DNA from: Siphonodentalium dalli
Taxonomy: Eukaryota > Mollusca > Scaphopoda > Gadilida > Siphonodentaliidae
NCBI GenBank assembly: GCA_032622095.1
Contig: CP136061.1
Location: forward strand, 118,614,754 to 118,678,753
Length of the DNA: 64,000 bases
Direction: 5' to 3'
The notes under the pieces were generated by a model, which was not told where the DNA came from, made no database searches, and was given only the letters and a program-made list of their open reading frames with translations. Positions 21,701-27,985 of this stretch are shown in pieces. The translations under genes were made by a program, and so were the position numbers. The stretch's first letter is position 1, and the number at the start of each line of letters is the position of its first letter.

Positions 21701-22615
21701 TTTTTTCCCATTTCAGAAGAAATCCAGTATGCTAATATTTGTAGTGCCAGTGTGTTTAACCATCCATCAAATCCAAGATATGTTAATCAGAGAATGGCCA
21801 GTCCCTCAGGTAGGTGAACCTCTTTTTTTATCCCTTTCTTTTACAAAGTGGATTCTCCCATCAGTTATAAAAGTACACATGGGAATGATCTATTATTATC
21901 CTGGAGGGATGTCATGAAATGACAGACAGAAGAACAGATAAAACAGGTGCAGAAGTATTCTTTTTAATCAGTGGAAATGTTGGAGATAATATATTCAATA
22001 AATGGCCTAAGGTATTTTTTGAACTTATTGTCTCAACGTTTCCTAAAACTGCTTGTCAATAGCTATTTAAAAAAGAAAATGTTAATCCTGTAAGGGAACT
22101 GACAGATAACAAAGATAATGGTGCCAACTTGCTCAGTACATAAAACAGATATGCTAAAAACTATGATTTCACAGTAAAACATAATTTTTCATTATATATA
22201 TATAAACAAACAAAATTTGTTTCATGGGCCTTGGTAGATCATGCCATGAATCTGTACCCTTTAAGCCATGTTTGTTAGAAAATTTGTTCAGTTAACAAAA
22301 TTTGGAATTGTTACAGTCTTACTGGTAACTGTAAATTAGCAACAGATCAATTGGTTGTACAGAAACAGTTCCAAGTTCTCCCCATCTCATGACATTTCAT
22401 GAATGTGATATTTCATTACAGATGCGGGTGCTCCGCTTGATTCGTTTGTACACTGTGACGGAACACGAACAACGGTTTCCATTGAAGCACCTCATTGTGA
22501 TAATACTCTGTCCAGCTCACTACAGCATGTTAACAGCACCACCCAAGACATTTCATCAGTATCCATTCCATCAAGTCACTCGCCATCAGTCAGCGAAAGC
22601 CGCAGAAGGACGTAG
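702..22615 (+). CDS. LRIG-like receptor (LRR + Ig + TM), 3' portion, 12 exons
   Basis: Single-pass cell-surface protein of the LRIG family. In vertebrates these proteins modulate receptor tyrosine kinases (ERBB, MET, RET) and BMP signalling. Splicing the twelve exons listed below gives 933 complete codons with no internal stop. The order is: LRRs (about residues 1-147 of this partial product), LRRCT cap with the CDCHLAW motif, three I-set Ig domains each with paired Cys, a TM helix, and a cytoplasmic tail of about 370 residues. LRR exons join in phase 2 and the later exons mostly in phase 1, as expected for LRIG. Diagnostic segments include [12 protein letters not shown] in Ig2 and the TM run [20 protein letters not shown], both almost as in vertebrate LRIG1/3. 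The signal peptide, LRRNT and first LRRs lie upstream of the window. Orthology to a particular vertebrate paralogue cannot be set from sequence alone; many invertebrates have one Lrig. Confidence 0.95.
1012..1288. mobile_element. Family A MITE, copy A1 (TTAA, double hairpin)
   Basis: TTAA lies at both ends (1012-1015 and 1285-1288). The ends read TTAACCCTTCTATGACTGGA and, in reverse, a related TCATTCATGACAGGAG end. Inside are two successive hairpins built from the arm CCAATGCATTCTCTTATATA and its complement, separated by a spacer with TTTGCCTTGACTTTGTA. The TTAA target and CCCTT start resemble piggyBac-type MITEs. Non-coding. Confidence 0.78.
1405..2090. mobile_element. Nested block of family A MITEs (A2, A3)
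   Basis: At least two family A elements overlap here. A2 starts near 1410 with the CCATGACTGGAGCTTCC end, is interrupted by C2, and continues to TTTAACCCTTTCATGATGGG near 1795. A3 runs from there to about 2052 or 2088, where two CATGGAAGGGTT ends occur in succession. TTAA sits at several of these ends. The exact boundaries of each copy are uncertain because the ends are shared or duplicated. Confidence 0.6.
1468..1680. mobile_element. Family C palindromic MITE, copy C2, inside A2
   Basis: Near-complete palindrome with arms of about 100 nt meeting at the TCGGAAAGCTCTCGGGGAGAGC centre. TA flanks it at 1466-1467 and 1681-1682. The flanks join as CCTCCCATATA + AAGAGAATACATTGG, which restores a family A hairpin, so C2 jumped into an existing A2 copy. 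Confidence 0.82.
4215..4345. mobile_element. Family B hairpin, copy B1 (one hairpin recognisable)
   Basis: Left arm GCAGAATGAGGTCCCCAGAG and right arm of complementary sequence ending in CTCTGGGGAGCTTATTCTGC, with the GATGCTATCCCACAC loop. Upstream GTGTGTCTGTCATTT matches the outer arm of full copies. The second hairpin is missing or has decayed, so this is a partial copy. Confidence 0.7.
4406..4666. mobile_element. Family F MITE, copy F1 (TTAA-type)
   Basis: Ends are AACCCTTTCTATGCTAAATG on the left and the complement AGCATAGAAAGTGTTAA on the right. TTAA is intact at the right (4663-4666) and mutated to TCAA at the left. An internal hairpin GGAAATGTTCAGATAATAAG with its complement lies at about 4558-4620. 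Non-coding. Confidence 0.72.
4751..4905. mobile_element. Family C palindromic MITE, copy C3
   Basis: Palindrome with TA at 4749-4750 and 4906-4907. The arm tips have been deleted, so the loop is short (GGCTTGTTTCC). The arms match each other closely. Confidence 0.8.
5088..5231 (+). CDS. LRIG exon b: two LRRs
   Basis: A 144-nt exon encoding two 24-residue LRRs ([20 protein letters not shown] and [18 protein letters not shown]). The acceptor is GTCTGCAG and the donor is GTGAGT. It is phase 2 at both sides. The spacing matches the LRR pair that precedes the DLDHNEIS repeat in vertebrate LRIG. Confidence 0.93.
5265..5428. mobile_element. Family A MITE, partial copy A4
   Basis: It starts about 33 nt after the exon b donor with CTCGCATATATAAGAGAATG, so the left outer end and half of the first hairpin are missing. 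The second hairpin and the right end (CCCATCGCAAAAGGGTTAA) are present. Its closing TTAA (5425-5428) is shared with the adjoining element at 5425-5680. Confidence 0.7.
5425..5680. mobile_element. TTAA-flanked MITE abutting A4
   Basis: TTAA at 5425-5428 and 5677-5680. The termini are inverted copies (left ATGGGGACTGTACACTAAAT, right ATTTAGTGTATAGTTCCCCT). Inside is a second inverted pair around ACAGAATATATGCAACAAAT. The terminus resembles that of the larger TTAA element at 37328. Confidence 0.7.
5728..5866. mobile_element. Small piggyBac-like MITE (TTAACCCTTTGAGTGCC)
   Basis: Perfect TTAA at both ends, 139 bp in all. The terminal inverted repeat CCCTTTGAGTGCCAGG is matched at the right by CCTGGCACTCAAAGGG. 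GGCCGATGAGATCGGCC forms an inner stem. The ends are typical of piggyBac-family MITEs. Confidence 0.85.
5867..6369 (+). other. Intronic sequence, nothing recognised
   Basis: AT-rich intron between LRIG exons b and c. I see no exon, no RNA gene and no clear repeat in it. Confidence 0.5.
6378..6512. mobile_element. hAT-like MITE with perfect 8-bp TSD
   Basis: Terminal inverted repeat CAGGGACGCCGGA at the left and TCCGGCGTCCCTG at the right. The 8-bp direct repeat GCTACATG lies at 6370-6377 and 6513-6520. An 8-bp duplication with a CAGGG end is the hAT signature. The 135-bp body is markedly GC-rich (GGGGGGCATGTGGGGG) compared with its AT-rich surroundings. Non-autonomous. Confidence 0.9.
6640..6800. 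repeat. Nested palindrome
   Basis: Inner stem GTCTGACATAAAAATGTCAGAC near 6708-6730, and outer pairing of GTATGGATGCAAG with the GTGATCCATAC side plus AATGGATTGTTGATTTGCTT with the AACAAAATCAACATCCATT side. It looks like a foldback element, but I cannot fix its ends. Confidence 0.5.
7000..7098. mobile_element. Family F fragment truncated by C4
   Basis: GGAGGGATGTCCAGAATAAA through TATTTATTGGAGGGAAATGT matches the left part of family F. The sequence then stops where copy C4 begins, and no matching right half follows C4. Confidence 0.55.
7104..7249. mobile_element. Family C MITE, copy C4
   Basis: TA at 7102-7103 and 7250-7251. The left arm is nearly complete but the right arm is shortened, so the palindrome is asymmetric. 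Confidence 0.78.
7465..7690. mobile_element. Family A MITE, copy A5 (ends degraded)
   Basis: Two hairpins with the CTTATATATGCGAG and CTCGCATATTTAAGAG arms and the GGTAAATATTGTAA spacer. The outer TTAACCC ends are no longer clear (left GACAGGAGCTATGCTGGTG, right CACAAACTTTCAGGAGGC). Confidence 0.65.
8190..8250. mobile_element. Family A fragment (A6)
   Basis: Only the end segment remains: ACTCGCATATATAAGAAAAT followed by CACTGGCACAGGATC and GCTGCACCAGTGCA. Confidence 0.55.
8448..8565. mobile_element. Family B, internally shortened copy B2
   Basis: CCAAGCATGCAAGTAGTGTG followed by the GCAGAATGAGG arm, then directly TCATTCTGCAAATGACAAAC and the outer end GCAGACTTG. It has one half-hairpin instead of two, so most of the interior has been lost. 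No clear target duplication is visible. Confidence 0.6.
8819..9043 (+). CDS. LRIG exon c: three LRRs
   Basis: A 225-nt exon with three LRRs, including [17 protein letters not shown], whose 27-residue form is typical of the NEIS repeat in LRIG. It is followed by [16 protein letters not shown] and [16 protein letters not shown]. The acceptor is TTTCTTGCAG and the donor GTAAGT. Phase 2 on both sides. Confidence 0.95.
9580..11021. mobile_element. Non-autonomous hAT-like element, 1.44 kb
   Basis: Ends are CAGGGTTTCCG at the left and CGGAAACCCTG at the right, flanked by the direct repeat GTTAATA (9573-9579 and 11022-11028), 7 bp exact. The interior has a GC-rich hairpin GCGACGGGACG...CGTCCCGTCG near 9637 and two direct copies of an ACGGGAT...TTTCATCCCG-type segment near 10630 and 10738. 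No transposase frame is present. It fills most of the intron before the LRRCT exon. Confidence 0.8.
11396..11559 (+). CDS. LRIG exon d: LRRCT cap
   Basis: It encodes [20 protein letters not shown] and the rest of the C-terminal LRR cap. The four expected Cys are present (CDC, VCGHP, FKC). The acceptor is TTATCTTTCAG and the donor GTAAGT. It enters in phase 2 and leaves in phase 1, changing the exon phase class at the LRR/Ig boundary as in LRIG genes. Confidence 0.95.
11641..12177. mobile_element. Family A MITE, copy A7, with an internal insertion
   Basis: Matching ends TAACCCTTTCATGACGGGAG and CCCGTCATGAAAGGGTTA. Two hairpins are present, but the second is split by about 220 bp (roughly 11790-12010) bounded by (TTA)n and (TAA)n runs. 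The flanks ATCAGTACCATGTTTT and AAAACATGGTACTGAT are also inverted, so the repeat symmetry extends beyond the element. Confidence 0.75.
12195..12467. repeat. 41-bp direct repeat bracketing family A copy A8
   Basis: GATCAGTTCCACAATTTTGT and its continuation (12195-12235) recurs with one mismatch at 12427-12467. Between them lies a partial family A copy (12249-12390) of the same truncated form as A4. Confidence 0.75.
12499..12944. mobile_element. Family B element, full copy B3 (double hairpin, 8-bp TSD)
   Basis: The 8-bp direct repeat GAGTCATA lies at 12491-12498 and 12945-12952. The outer inverted arms contain GCAAATAGCGTGTCTGTCAT and its complement. Each end carries its own hairpin (12528-12620 and 12828-12918) from the arm GCAGAATGAGGTCCCCAGAG. 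A spacer of about 200 bp separates them. The 8-bp duplication suggests the hAT superfamily. Non-coding. Confidence 0.85.
13168..13236. repeat. Family F hairpin
   Basis: GGAAATGTTCAGATAATAAG pairs with CTTATTATCTGAACATTTC. It is the internal hairpin of family F without recognisable outer ends. Confidence 0.6.
13357..13493 (+). CDS. LRIG exon e: Ig domain 1, first half
   Basis: It encodes [20 protein letters not shown] and the B-strand cysteine in VTLKCVAAS, then the tryptophan in FQWKKGNV. The acceptor is CTCTCTACAG and the donor GTATGT. Phase 1 in, phase 0 out. The internal Ig1 intron is in a place known for LRIG genes. Confidence 0.93.
13516..13725. mobile_element. Family C palindromic MITE, copy C5 (near-complete)
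   Basis: Best-preserved copy. Arms of about 105 nt meet at AAAGCTCTCCAGAGCTTT. TA is at 13514-13515 and 13726-13727. It begins 20 nt after the exon e splice donor, so the nascent intron starts with a very stable hairpin. Confidence 0.85.
13735..13870. mobile_element. Family A fragment, copy A9
   Basis: Left end TTAACCATGACTGGTGCTTC with one degenerate hairpin (TTCTCTTATATACGCC and GTATATTTAAGAGAA). The right half is absent. Confidence 0.6.
14245..14644. mobile_element. Family A MITE, full copy A10 (TTAA, double hairpin)
   Basis: TTAA at 14245-14248 and 14641-14644. Termini are CCCTTTACCCAACAGA and TGTTGGGTAAAGAG. Two hairpins lie at about 14274-14342 and 14424-14491. Each is formed by CCAATGCATTCTCTTATATA arms around a GTCGACCATAGGTCGC loop. 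A right-side segment contains GGCCGGTTTTGGCCAG. It ends 58 nt before the exon f acceptor. Confidence 0.88.
14703..14877 (+). CDS. LRIG exon f: Ig domain 1, second half
   Basis: It encodes [20 protein letters not shown] and the second Ig1 cysteine in the [10 protein letters not shown] motif. The acceptor is TTCATTTAG and the donor GTGAGT. Phase 0 in, phase 1 out. Confidence 0.94.
15300..15581 (+). CDS. LRIG exon g: Ig domain 2
   Basis: A complete I-set domain in one exon, with [10 protein letters not shown] and the GVYTCTATN motif giving the cysteine pair. [12 protein letters not shown] between them is nearly invariant in LRIG proteins. The acceptor is TTTCTTCAG and the donor GTAAGT. Phase 1 on both sides. 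Base composition is notably GC-richer than the introns. Confidence 0.96.
15598..15724. mobile_element. Small TTAA MITE next to the exon g donor
   Basis: TTAA at 15598-15601 and 15721-15724, with imperfect inverted ends (CCCTCTCAGTGCT and GGCACTGAAAGGA). It is 127 bp long and starts 16 nt after the exon g splice donor. Confidence 0.7.
16338..16952 (+). CDS. LRIG exon h: Ig domain 3, TM helix, juxtamembrane
   Basis: A 615-nt exon. The Ig3 cysteines are in [10 protein letters not shown] and [11 protein letters not shown] polar linker with DNNNSGG follows, then the TM helix at about 16733-16803 ([20 protein letters not shown]). The cytoplasmic start [18 protein letters not shown] parallels vertebrate LRIG. 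The acceptor is TCTTTTGCAG and the donor GTAGGC. If the following intron were retained, translation would end after 14 more codons at 16994-16996. Confidence 0.96.
17400..18170. repeat. Intronic tandem direct repeats
   Basis: Between 17440 and 17860 a segment with ATGTCTGTTCATATCATAAC recurs about four times in variant forms. From 17885 to 18090 ATGCCGTATCTCCACCACCG recurs four times with a 36-nt inner spacing. An A-run with GGGTATACGTCCG opens the block. The open frames here are repeat translations. Confidence 0.65.
18590..18682. mobile_element. Family F right-half fragment
   Basis: AATAGACCAATCCTATGTAT through TAGTATAGAAAGGGTTA matches the right side of family F. No left half is present. 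Confidence 0.55.
18854..19012 (+). CDS. LRIG exon i: cytoplasmic tail
   Basis: It encodes [20 protein letters not shown], then a tail segment containing several tyrosines ([16 protein letters not shown]). The acceptor is AATATTTCAG and the donor GTAGGT. Phase 1 on both sides. Tyrosine and serine richness fits a signalling tail, but I see no catalytic domain. Confidence 0.9.
19222..19590. mobile_element. hAT-like MITE, 369 bp
   Basis: TAGGGCTGCAATGA at the left and TCATTGCAGCCCTA at the right form the terminal inverted repeat. Flanking 8-mers ATACTCTG (19214-19221) and ATACTGTG (19591-19598) differ at one base. The sub-terminal parts are rich in GTATCATG/CATGTATCGTGAT repeats. Non-coding. Confidence 0.85.
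20083..20625 (+). CDS. LRIG exon j: long cytoplasmic tail with internal duplication
   Basis: A 543-nt exon, phase 1 at both sides. The correct frame starts [20 protein letters not shown]. Two adjacent copies of a unit [19 protein letters not shown] occur (about 20270-20325 and 20351-20410). The rest is rich in Ser, His, Pro and acidic residues and looks disordered. The acceptor is CTCATTACAG and the donor GTAAGA. Two other frames are also partly open and could mislead gene callers. Confidence 0.92.
20730..20900. repeat. Dispersed repeat shared with the 27.2 and 31.2 kb copies
   Basis: The segment with CAGTTATCAGCATCGATTAA and AATGCTAACCACTGTCAACT is clearly related to the segments at 27190-27400 and 31160-31370. 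This places a third, more diverged copy inside an LRIG intron. Confidence 0.7.
21181..21330. mobile_element. Family B half-element, copy B4
   Basis: GATCCTAGGTCTCCCATATC leads into a degenerate hairpin (AGCAGAATGAAATTCCC...TGACCTCATTCTG). The outer right end is weakly preserved (CCATGCTTGATT). Confidence 0.6.
21322..21620. repeat. 149-bp tandem duplication
   Basis: GCTTGATTGGTGTGCATTGT at 21322 recurs at 21471. The two units are almost identical over about 149 nt and differ by a few substitutions and small indels. Confidence 0.8.
21717..21809 (+). CDS. LRIG exon k: cytoplasmic tail
   Basis: A 93-nt exon encoding [20 protein letters not shown] and then [11 protein letters not shown]. The acceptor is CCCATTTCAG and the donor GTAGGT. 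Phase 1 on both sides. It is short, but it connects exons j and l in frame and without stops. Confidence 0.85.
21828..22087. mobile_element. Family F MITE, copy F2
   Basis: Left end CCCTTTCTTTTACAAAGTGG then ATTCTCCCATCAGTTATAAA. The central hairpin (GGAAATGTTGGAGATAATAT) is degenerate. It starts about 18 nt after the exon k donor. The outer TTAA has been lost on the left. Confidence 0.6.
22422..22615 (+). CDS. LRIG last exon l with stop codon
   Basis: It encodes [20 protein letters not shown] through [13 protein letters not shown], then TAG at 22613-22615. The acceptor is TTTCATTACAG and it enters in phase 1. It is Ser/Thr-rich. The frame starting with an ATG at 22389 on this strand is not the coding one. 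Confidence 0.88.
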
Positions 22616-22642
22616 TCTTAGGCCACACAAATATCAGACATC

Positions 22643-22955
22643 GCTACATTTTAGCCCTTGCTATACTAGTGGATTTCTCATTCAGTTATAAATGTTCACA
22701 CTGGAATGGTCTATTATTCATTAGGAGGGGTGTTTCGGTAATAAAAAGCAGATGACAGACAGAGAAACAGATAATATACTAGCCGAATGATTCATATTCA
22801 TCGGTGGCAATTGTTCAGATAATAAGTTCAACTAACAAACTTATTATCTAAACATTTCCTAACTTTCCTAAAGAACTACTTGTCATCTGCTTTTATTACC
22901 GAAAACCCCTCAAACTGAATAATAGACCATTCCAGTATATACATAAATATAGATC
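22643..22955. mobile_element. Family F MITE, copy F3, in the presumed 3' UTR
   Basis: It begins about 28 nt after the LRIG stop (AGCCCTTGCTATACTAGTGG). The arm TGGAATGGTCTATTATTCA pairs with TGAATAATAGACCATTCCA on the right. The central hairpin is GTTCAGATAATAAGTTC. It carries an AATAAA at 22740-22745. Confidence 0.65.
22740..22745 (+). promoter_or_regulatory. Candidate polyadenylation signal AATAAA
   Basis: AATAAA lies 125 nt after the LRIG stop, inside F3. A second AATAAA lies at 23029-23034. Either could be used. The sequence does not show which, so this is only a candidate. Confidence 0.35.
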
Positions 22956-23060
22956 TGAGTATTTACAAAAATAGCAAGAATATTTCCATTTCAGAATTTA
23001 GAAAATTCTACCTGGGGTTCATACTCTAAATAAAAAGTGCTTAAATTTCCGACTACCACT

Positions 23061-23314
23061 TTAACACTTCTTTGACTGGAGCTTTCTGAAATTTTGCGAA
23101 AACCCTATGCCTGTGCATTCTATTATATTTGCTAGTCGACCATAGGGAGTCTTGCATATATAAGCGAATACATTGGCCTTACAATATTTACCTTGAACTC
23201 GTATTTACCTTGACCGCATCTTATATATGCGAGGCTGCCTATGGGAGACGTGCATATATGAGAGAATGCACAGGATCTTCAATGCTGCAGCAGTGCATCT
23301 ACGTCAAGGGTTAA
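23061..23314. mobile_element. Family A MITE, copy A11
   Basis: TTAA at 23061-23064 and 23311-23314. Ends are CACTTCTTTGACTGGAGC and the complementary ACGTCAAGGG. Two degenerate hairpins with TTATATATGCGAGG-type arms. Confidence 0.75.
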
Positions 23315-24402
23315 ATATCCTGTCCTCAAAAGTGCTTAAATCTGATTCAAAGAGTACGAACCCTGTCTAATTCAAACTCGATATGAAGTCCCCTGTTCAG
23401 CCGTTCTCAGTGGTTTCTGTTGTTAATTGTTACCTCAAATGTGTTATTCATATTTTGTTGATGTCTTTTGCTGTTGAATTTGTAAATATGTATATTTCAC
23501 CAGTTTTTATAGAATTTTACATTTCATTTTATAAAAATTTCACGATTTTAAATAATTGTGAATATTCACTGAATATGTAAGAAGTGTGCTTGTGAAAATG
23601 TAACGATCAGCAAGTTATGAAAGATGTCCTCCCTATGTATTTGTGTGCAGCCTTCACAGTACACATGTTGTAGGTGCCATTTTTAGAGTTTGTAATGCTT
23701 CCAGTTTACCATAGAGCGTCCAATGATATATCTGAGAATTAACACATTGTCACATCCTCAGAATCACATGATAGTCTTTTACCCATATCTTCGAACTTAG
23801 AACCGATGAGATGAACTTCGTACTGTAGTAAGAACAGTAACAGCAATAACAGTTTTGTTTTGATAACAATTGTTTCCGCATGCCAAATTTTGATATTGGA
23901 GAACTATCAATAGTGAATATAAGAAGAAAGGTTTATCACTTTCTCCATTTTCTTCTTAATGGTGATGTTTTTTTTAGAAGTTTATATTTTTTGCATATTT
24001 ACTGCCTGCGAGTGCCTTGGGTCCCTTTAAACAAAACAAGAGTTATTTCTTAAATGAATTCTGTTATAAGTGGATATCTGCTGTGTACATGTAGAGTTGA
24101 TTTAAACAGAGAACAATGCTTTCTACGGGATTGGGGCGCTACTTTTGTAATGTCCCTCTTGTGTTAATTGCTAAATGAATCTACTTCCAGGCATCACCTA
24201 GTCCAGGTTTCCTTTGACTTAAACCATTGAAATCGGTTGGGATATGCTGTCCTACATCGAAGCCCCATGTGTATGTCGTTCTATAGCTGATTTTATGTCC
24301 AGATCCAGTTGTGGGATTTTTTGTCAAGGTTTAATCAATTTTACTGCACAAATCAATAGATGATGCTATATACACCAGAAAGAGCGACATCTTACGGTCA
24401 TA
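23315..24402. other. LRIG 3' flank, no gene seen
   Basis: AT-rich sequence with many T-runs. It may include a long 3' UTR, but I see no coding frame, RNA gene or repeat with defined ends. Confidence 0.5.
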
Positions 24403-24792
24403 TTAACCCTTTACCCAACAAACCGGCCAAAACCGGCCAAATAAAGCTTCAACAGCCTAAAATATCTTCGGTCTGTCTCAATAGAACCATACAAATATGG
24501 ATATCATTGGAACCGGCTCATTGACCACATTGTGATGGTTACAGTTATGCCCTGTGCCAATGCATTCTCTTATATATGCGAGTCGACCATAGGTCGCCTC
24601 GCATATATAAGAGAATGCATTGGCCTATAACAAATCTTTTTTTACCATTTTTTCTTACATTCTTTAACAATTTTATAATTTTTAATGTGTTAAGCCAATG
24701 CATTCTCTTATATATGCGAGGCGACCTATGGTCGACTCGCATATATAAGAGAATGCATTGGCACAGGGCCCTTCTGTTGGGTAAAGGGTTAA
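24403..24792. mobile_element. Family A MITE, full copy A12
   Basis: TTAA at 24403-24406 and 24789-24792. Termini are CCCTTTACCCAACAAACC and TGTTGGGTAAAGGG. Two near-perfect hairpins (24555-24623 and 24693-24762) with the CCAATGCATTCTCTTATATA arm. It is nearly identical to A10, A15 and A16. The right arm of its first hairpin is where the downstream tandem duplication begins. Confidence 0.88.
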
Positions 24793-25266
24793 ATGATATA
24801 TTTTAATCTAAAATCATGTCAAATTGCACATAGAATACGCTGCATAATTACAAGTAACCCTGGTTTACATTTAATTCACTCTCACTTTGCACGGTCAAAT
24901 GAGTTTGTATATATGTAAACAATGAAATATTTTTCGCATTACATTACTGCTTTCAGTTGGCAACTCTTGTGGAGTTCAAAACAATTTTAATATTTTCTAT
25001 GGAAATTAGTTAACTGTCACAGTTGTGACATTATATTACAGTTATTGGGGATTTTATGTGAGCGGGGTCAACAATGCTAAACCCTGATATAGAAAGACAT
25101 ACACACAGGGCTTTGACGTAAAACAGTGTTATCCCAAACAATATCACTTGCTGGTTTCTGTCGAAGGAAACATGGATTCGGCATCGCTATTCCAATTATC
25201 AATCTTCATAATTTGTTGATCATCACTATAGAGAGAATGAGAATGTCTGTTTGTGTGTCTGTCAGC

Positions 25267-25727
25267 CAAGCCTGCATTTAGTGTGCCTGTCATTTGCAGA
25301 ATGAGGTCCCCAGAGGGTGAATTTAGTGATGCTTTCCTGCATGCCGGGCTAGCATCGCCAAATTCACCCTCTGAGAACCTCATTCTGCATGACCTCATCT
25401 GCTATTGGAGACATAGACTGAGAATGAAGTTCCCAAATGGTGAATATCGTTATGTACACCCATTGGGAACCTCGATTATGCAATGTGTCATCTGCCAATT
25501 TGGGGATATAGATAAACTAAACTAAAAAAGAAATAGAATCTATGTGAAGAAGTTTCTATAGTAAATTTGATAATAAAGTAACTTTCCAGAGAAGATGATG
25601 CCTTAGTAGAATGAGGTCCACAGAGGGTGAATTTAGTGATGCTAGCCCACTATGCGGGGTAGCGTCACTAAATTCACCCTCTGGGGACCTCATTCTGCAA
25701 ATGACAGGTACACTAAACTCAGGCTTG
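25267..25727. mobile_element. Family B element, full copy B5
   Basis: Outer ends CAAGCCTGCATTTAGTGTGC and the complementary TACACTAAACTCAGGCTTG. Flanking 8-mers are CTGTCAGC (25259-25266) and TTGTCAGC (25728-25735). There are two hairpins at about 25298-25388 and 25607-25698, each from the GCAGAATGAGGTCC arm, with a spacer of about 220 bp. Confidence 0.85.
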
Positions 25728-26064
25728 TTGTCAGCATTGTGAGAGTATGCGAGCATTTTATGCCAGGGACCCATCAGAAACATGCCATTAGCTTTATCAA
25801 GGATCTGTATATCCATGTACACTATTATTTCTGGGAAGTATTTCCATCTTGTAGTTATCATGAAACAATTATGTCATTGCAAAATTAGAAATTCTAAAGC
25901 ATATGTTGTCATCCAACTATTTAGTAAACAATAACATTTGGTCGTTAATTTTCACCAAAAAAAAAAACGCATTATGTGAAAGAAGCCCATGACAAACTGA
26001 AGGTTGTGGTAAAGATTAAAGGCATAAATATTACCGGTAATTACATGAATACAGTAAAACTTTG

Positions 26065-26515
26065 TTAAAGGACCACCAATTATTATTTTTTTTTTTTTTT
26101 ATAGCACTTGCCTTGATATACGGTTTTAATAACAATCAATGCCATAAAATATGATTAAAATACTATAATTCATCACCATTTGAAACGTCCCAGAAGATGC
26201 CCATAGAGAAATAGAAAACAGCTGAAATCATAGAAAGATTTCCCCTGTTATGACTCCCAGAATGCAACAGAATTCAAATTGAAAATGTGTTTTCAATGGA
26301 AGTGGAATAACTCTATATTTAAGCTATAGAGTTATTCCCCCTCCATTGAAAATAATCCACTTTTCCCACTACAATCCAGATGAACACAAAACACGTTGGT
26401 AACTCAACAAAAACATGTTCACAGTTTATTACACCGGATAAGTTGATAATACAATGTTTTTGAGCTTTCTCTTTCAAATGGTATATAATATGTTCGAAAA
26501 TTAAGTGGTCCTTTA
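26065..26515. mobile_element. TTAA-flanked MITE with central hairpin (copy 1)
   Basis: TTAA at 26065-26068 and 26512-26515. Termini are AAGGACCACCAATTA and the complementary TTAAGTGGTCCTT. The central stem of about 28 bp is GGAATAACTCTATA/TATAGAGTTATTCC with the flanking CAATGG. A C-run (26579-26594) lies just outside. Confidence 0.75.
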
Positions 26516-27057
26516 AGTCGAATCGCGATTAATTAATCGACCGATTATTATTTTTGCAGTTATCCAGTCTTAACCATTCCCCCCCCCCCCCCCCTCCCGA
26601 AAACAAGACTTATTTCAATAGTTAAAAGCATATATCCAGTTCAGAAATATATTAGTTAATATGTTGATATGAGCTTTAACATTGTTAAATGTTCTTTCAA
26701 ATGAACATTTCTTGATCAAAATAAAGAGGACTATTTAATTATGTTCAATAAAATACAGTTTGGCATGCACATACAAGGAAAATAAATGCACCTGCAAAGA
26801 AAGTAGACATATTGAAATGTTGGAATTGGAAACAAGACAATAAGTTGCCAAAAATGCTGTTGTAGTACTATTTTGATTTACCATACCTGTTTTATATACA
26901 GCCACATTTAGAAATAATCAAGTCGATGTCTTAATTGAGTTTATACATGATGGCTCTAATCTGCATCATGTATAGTAATTAGTCAAATGATAAGAAACCA
27001 GTTAATTGACAAACAAGGCAACTGTGTGTGGCGATTTAAATGCTTTATTTAATTTTA

Positions 27058-27135
27058 ACCTTTCATGGCGGGAGCTGCACTGTCGCAACATTAAAGACCC
27101 TGTGCCAATGCATTCTCTTATATATGTGAGTCGTT
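27058..27135. mobile_element. Family A end fragment (copy in duplication unit 1)
   Basis: TTTAACCTTTCATGGCGGGA through CCAATGCATTCTCTTATATA. Only the left outer end and half of one hairpin remain. The duplicate lies at about 31027-31104. Confidence 0.6.
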
Positions 27136-27713
27136 CATTTGAGAACTATAAATAATAAATATAATAACTAAAGTTTAAAGGTACTCAATCAGATTCGATT
27201 GTCCCCATATAATCAGATTTCAATAAACAACAAAATTATTTGTAATGCCTCTCCAGTTATCAGAATTGATTAATTACCCACATATAATGCTAACCACTGT
27301 CAACTATAGTATAAAATCGTCCGAAACATGTTATTTATCAACATGTTGTTCGATGAAATTTGGCCTTTTTATAAACAGAAAGCCTCTTGATTTTAGAGTT
27401 ATCCATCTTCATCCACATCTTCTGAGCGTTTTGACAGACTTATATTATTTGCACATTTACCTTCTGTGTATCCAACTAGTGATGCAAGCACCTGTAGTAC
27501 AATTTTATCCTCTACATGAAAAAATTACTATACGGTCCAACTATTTCACCAACCATCACCTCATTTTCACCCATTATTTATTGCCCATGTCACAACTTGT
27601 TATACTGTGCATACAGAATTATTTGTATCGAATAAAATATGGAGAAGAAAATAATAAAAATTATACAAAATAATTCGCATCTTGATTCTTTTCATCAAAC
27701 ATTTATGTTTCCA

Positions 27714-27985
27714 AGCCTACAAATAGTGTCTGTCATTGCAGAATGAAGTCCCCAGGATCAGAGTGAAGTTCCACAGTTGAAGTTGTGATGTTAACACATT
27801 ACCGTTGTCACCTTGATTATATATTTTATCTTTGCAAATTAGGGGATTTAGAAACTTCCCAGAATGGAAAAAGTAACCAAAAACAATGTTAATTTGAGAC
27901 AGTATGGATACTACCCAGAAGGTGAGGCCAAAGCATAATGAGGTCCCCAGAGGGTTATATTGGTGATGCTCACCCGCTGTGATTT
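27714..27985. mobile_element. Degenerate family B element (copy in duplication unit 1)
   Basis: CCAAGCCTACAAATAGTGTC and GCAGAATGAAGTCCCCAGGA at the left, and AATGAGGTCCCCAGAGGGTT near 27938. The second hairpin is only half present. The duplicate copy starts near 31682. Confidence 0.5.

Noticed and set aside
22389-22691. 100-codon frame over the last LRIG exon
   Set aside because: It runs through the splice acceptor in the wrong frame. The phase-1 junction with exon k gives the SVSESRRRT ending instead.
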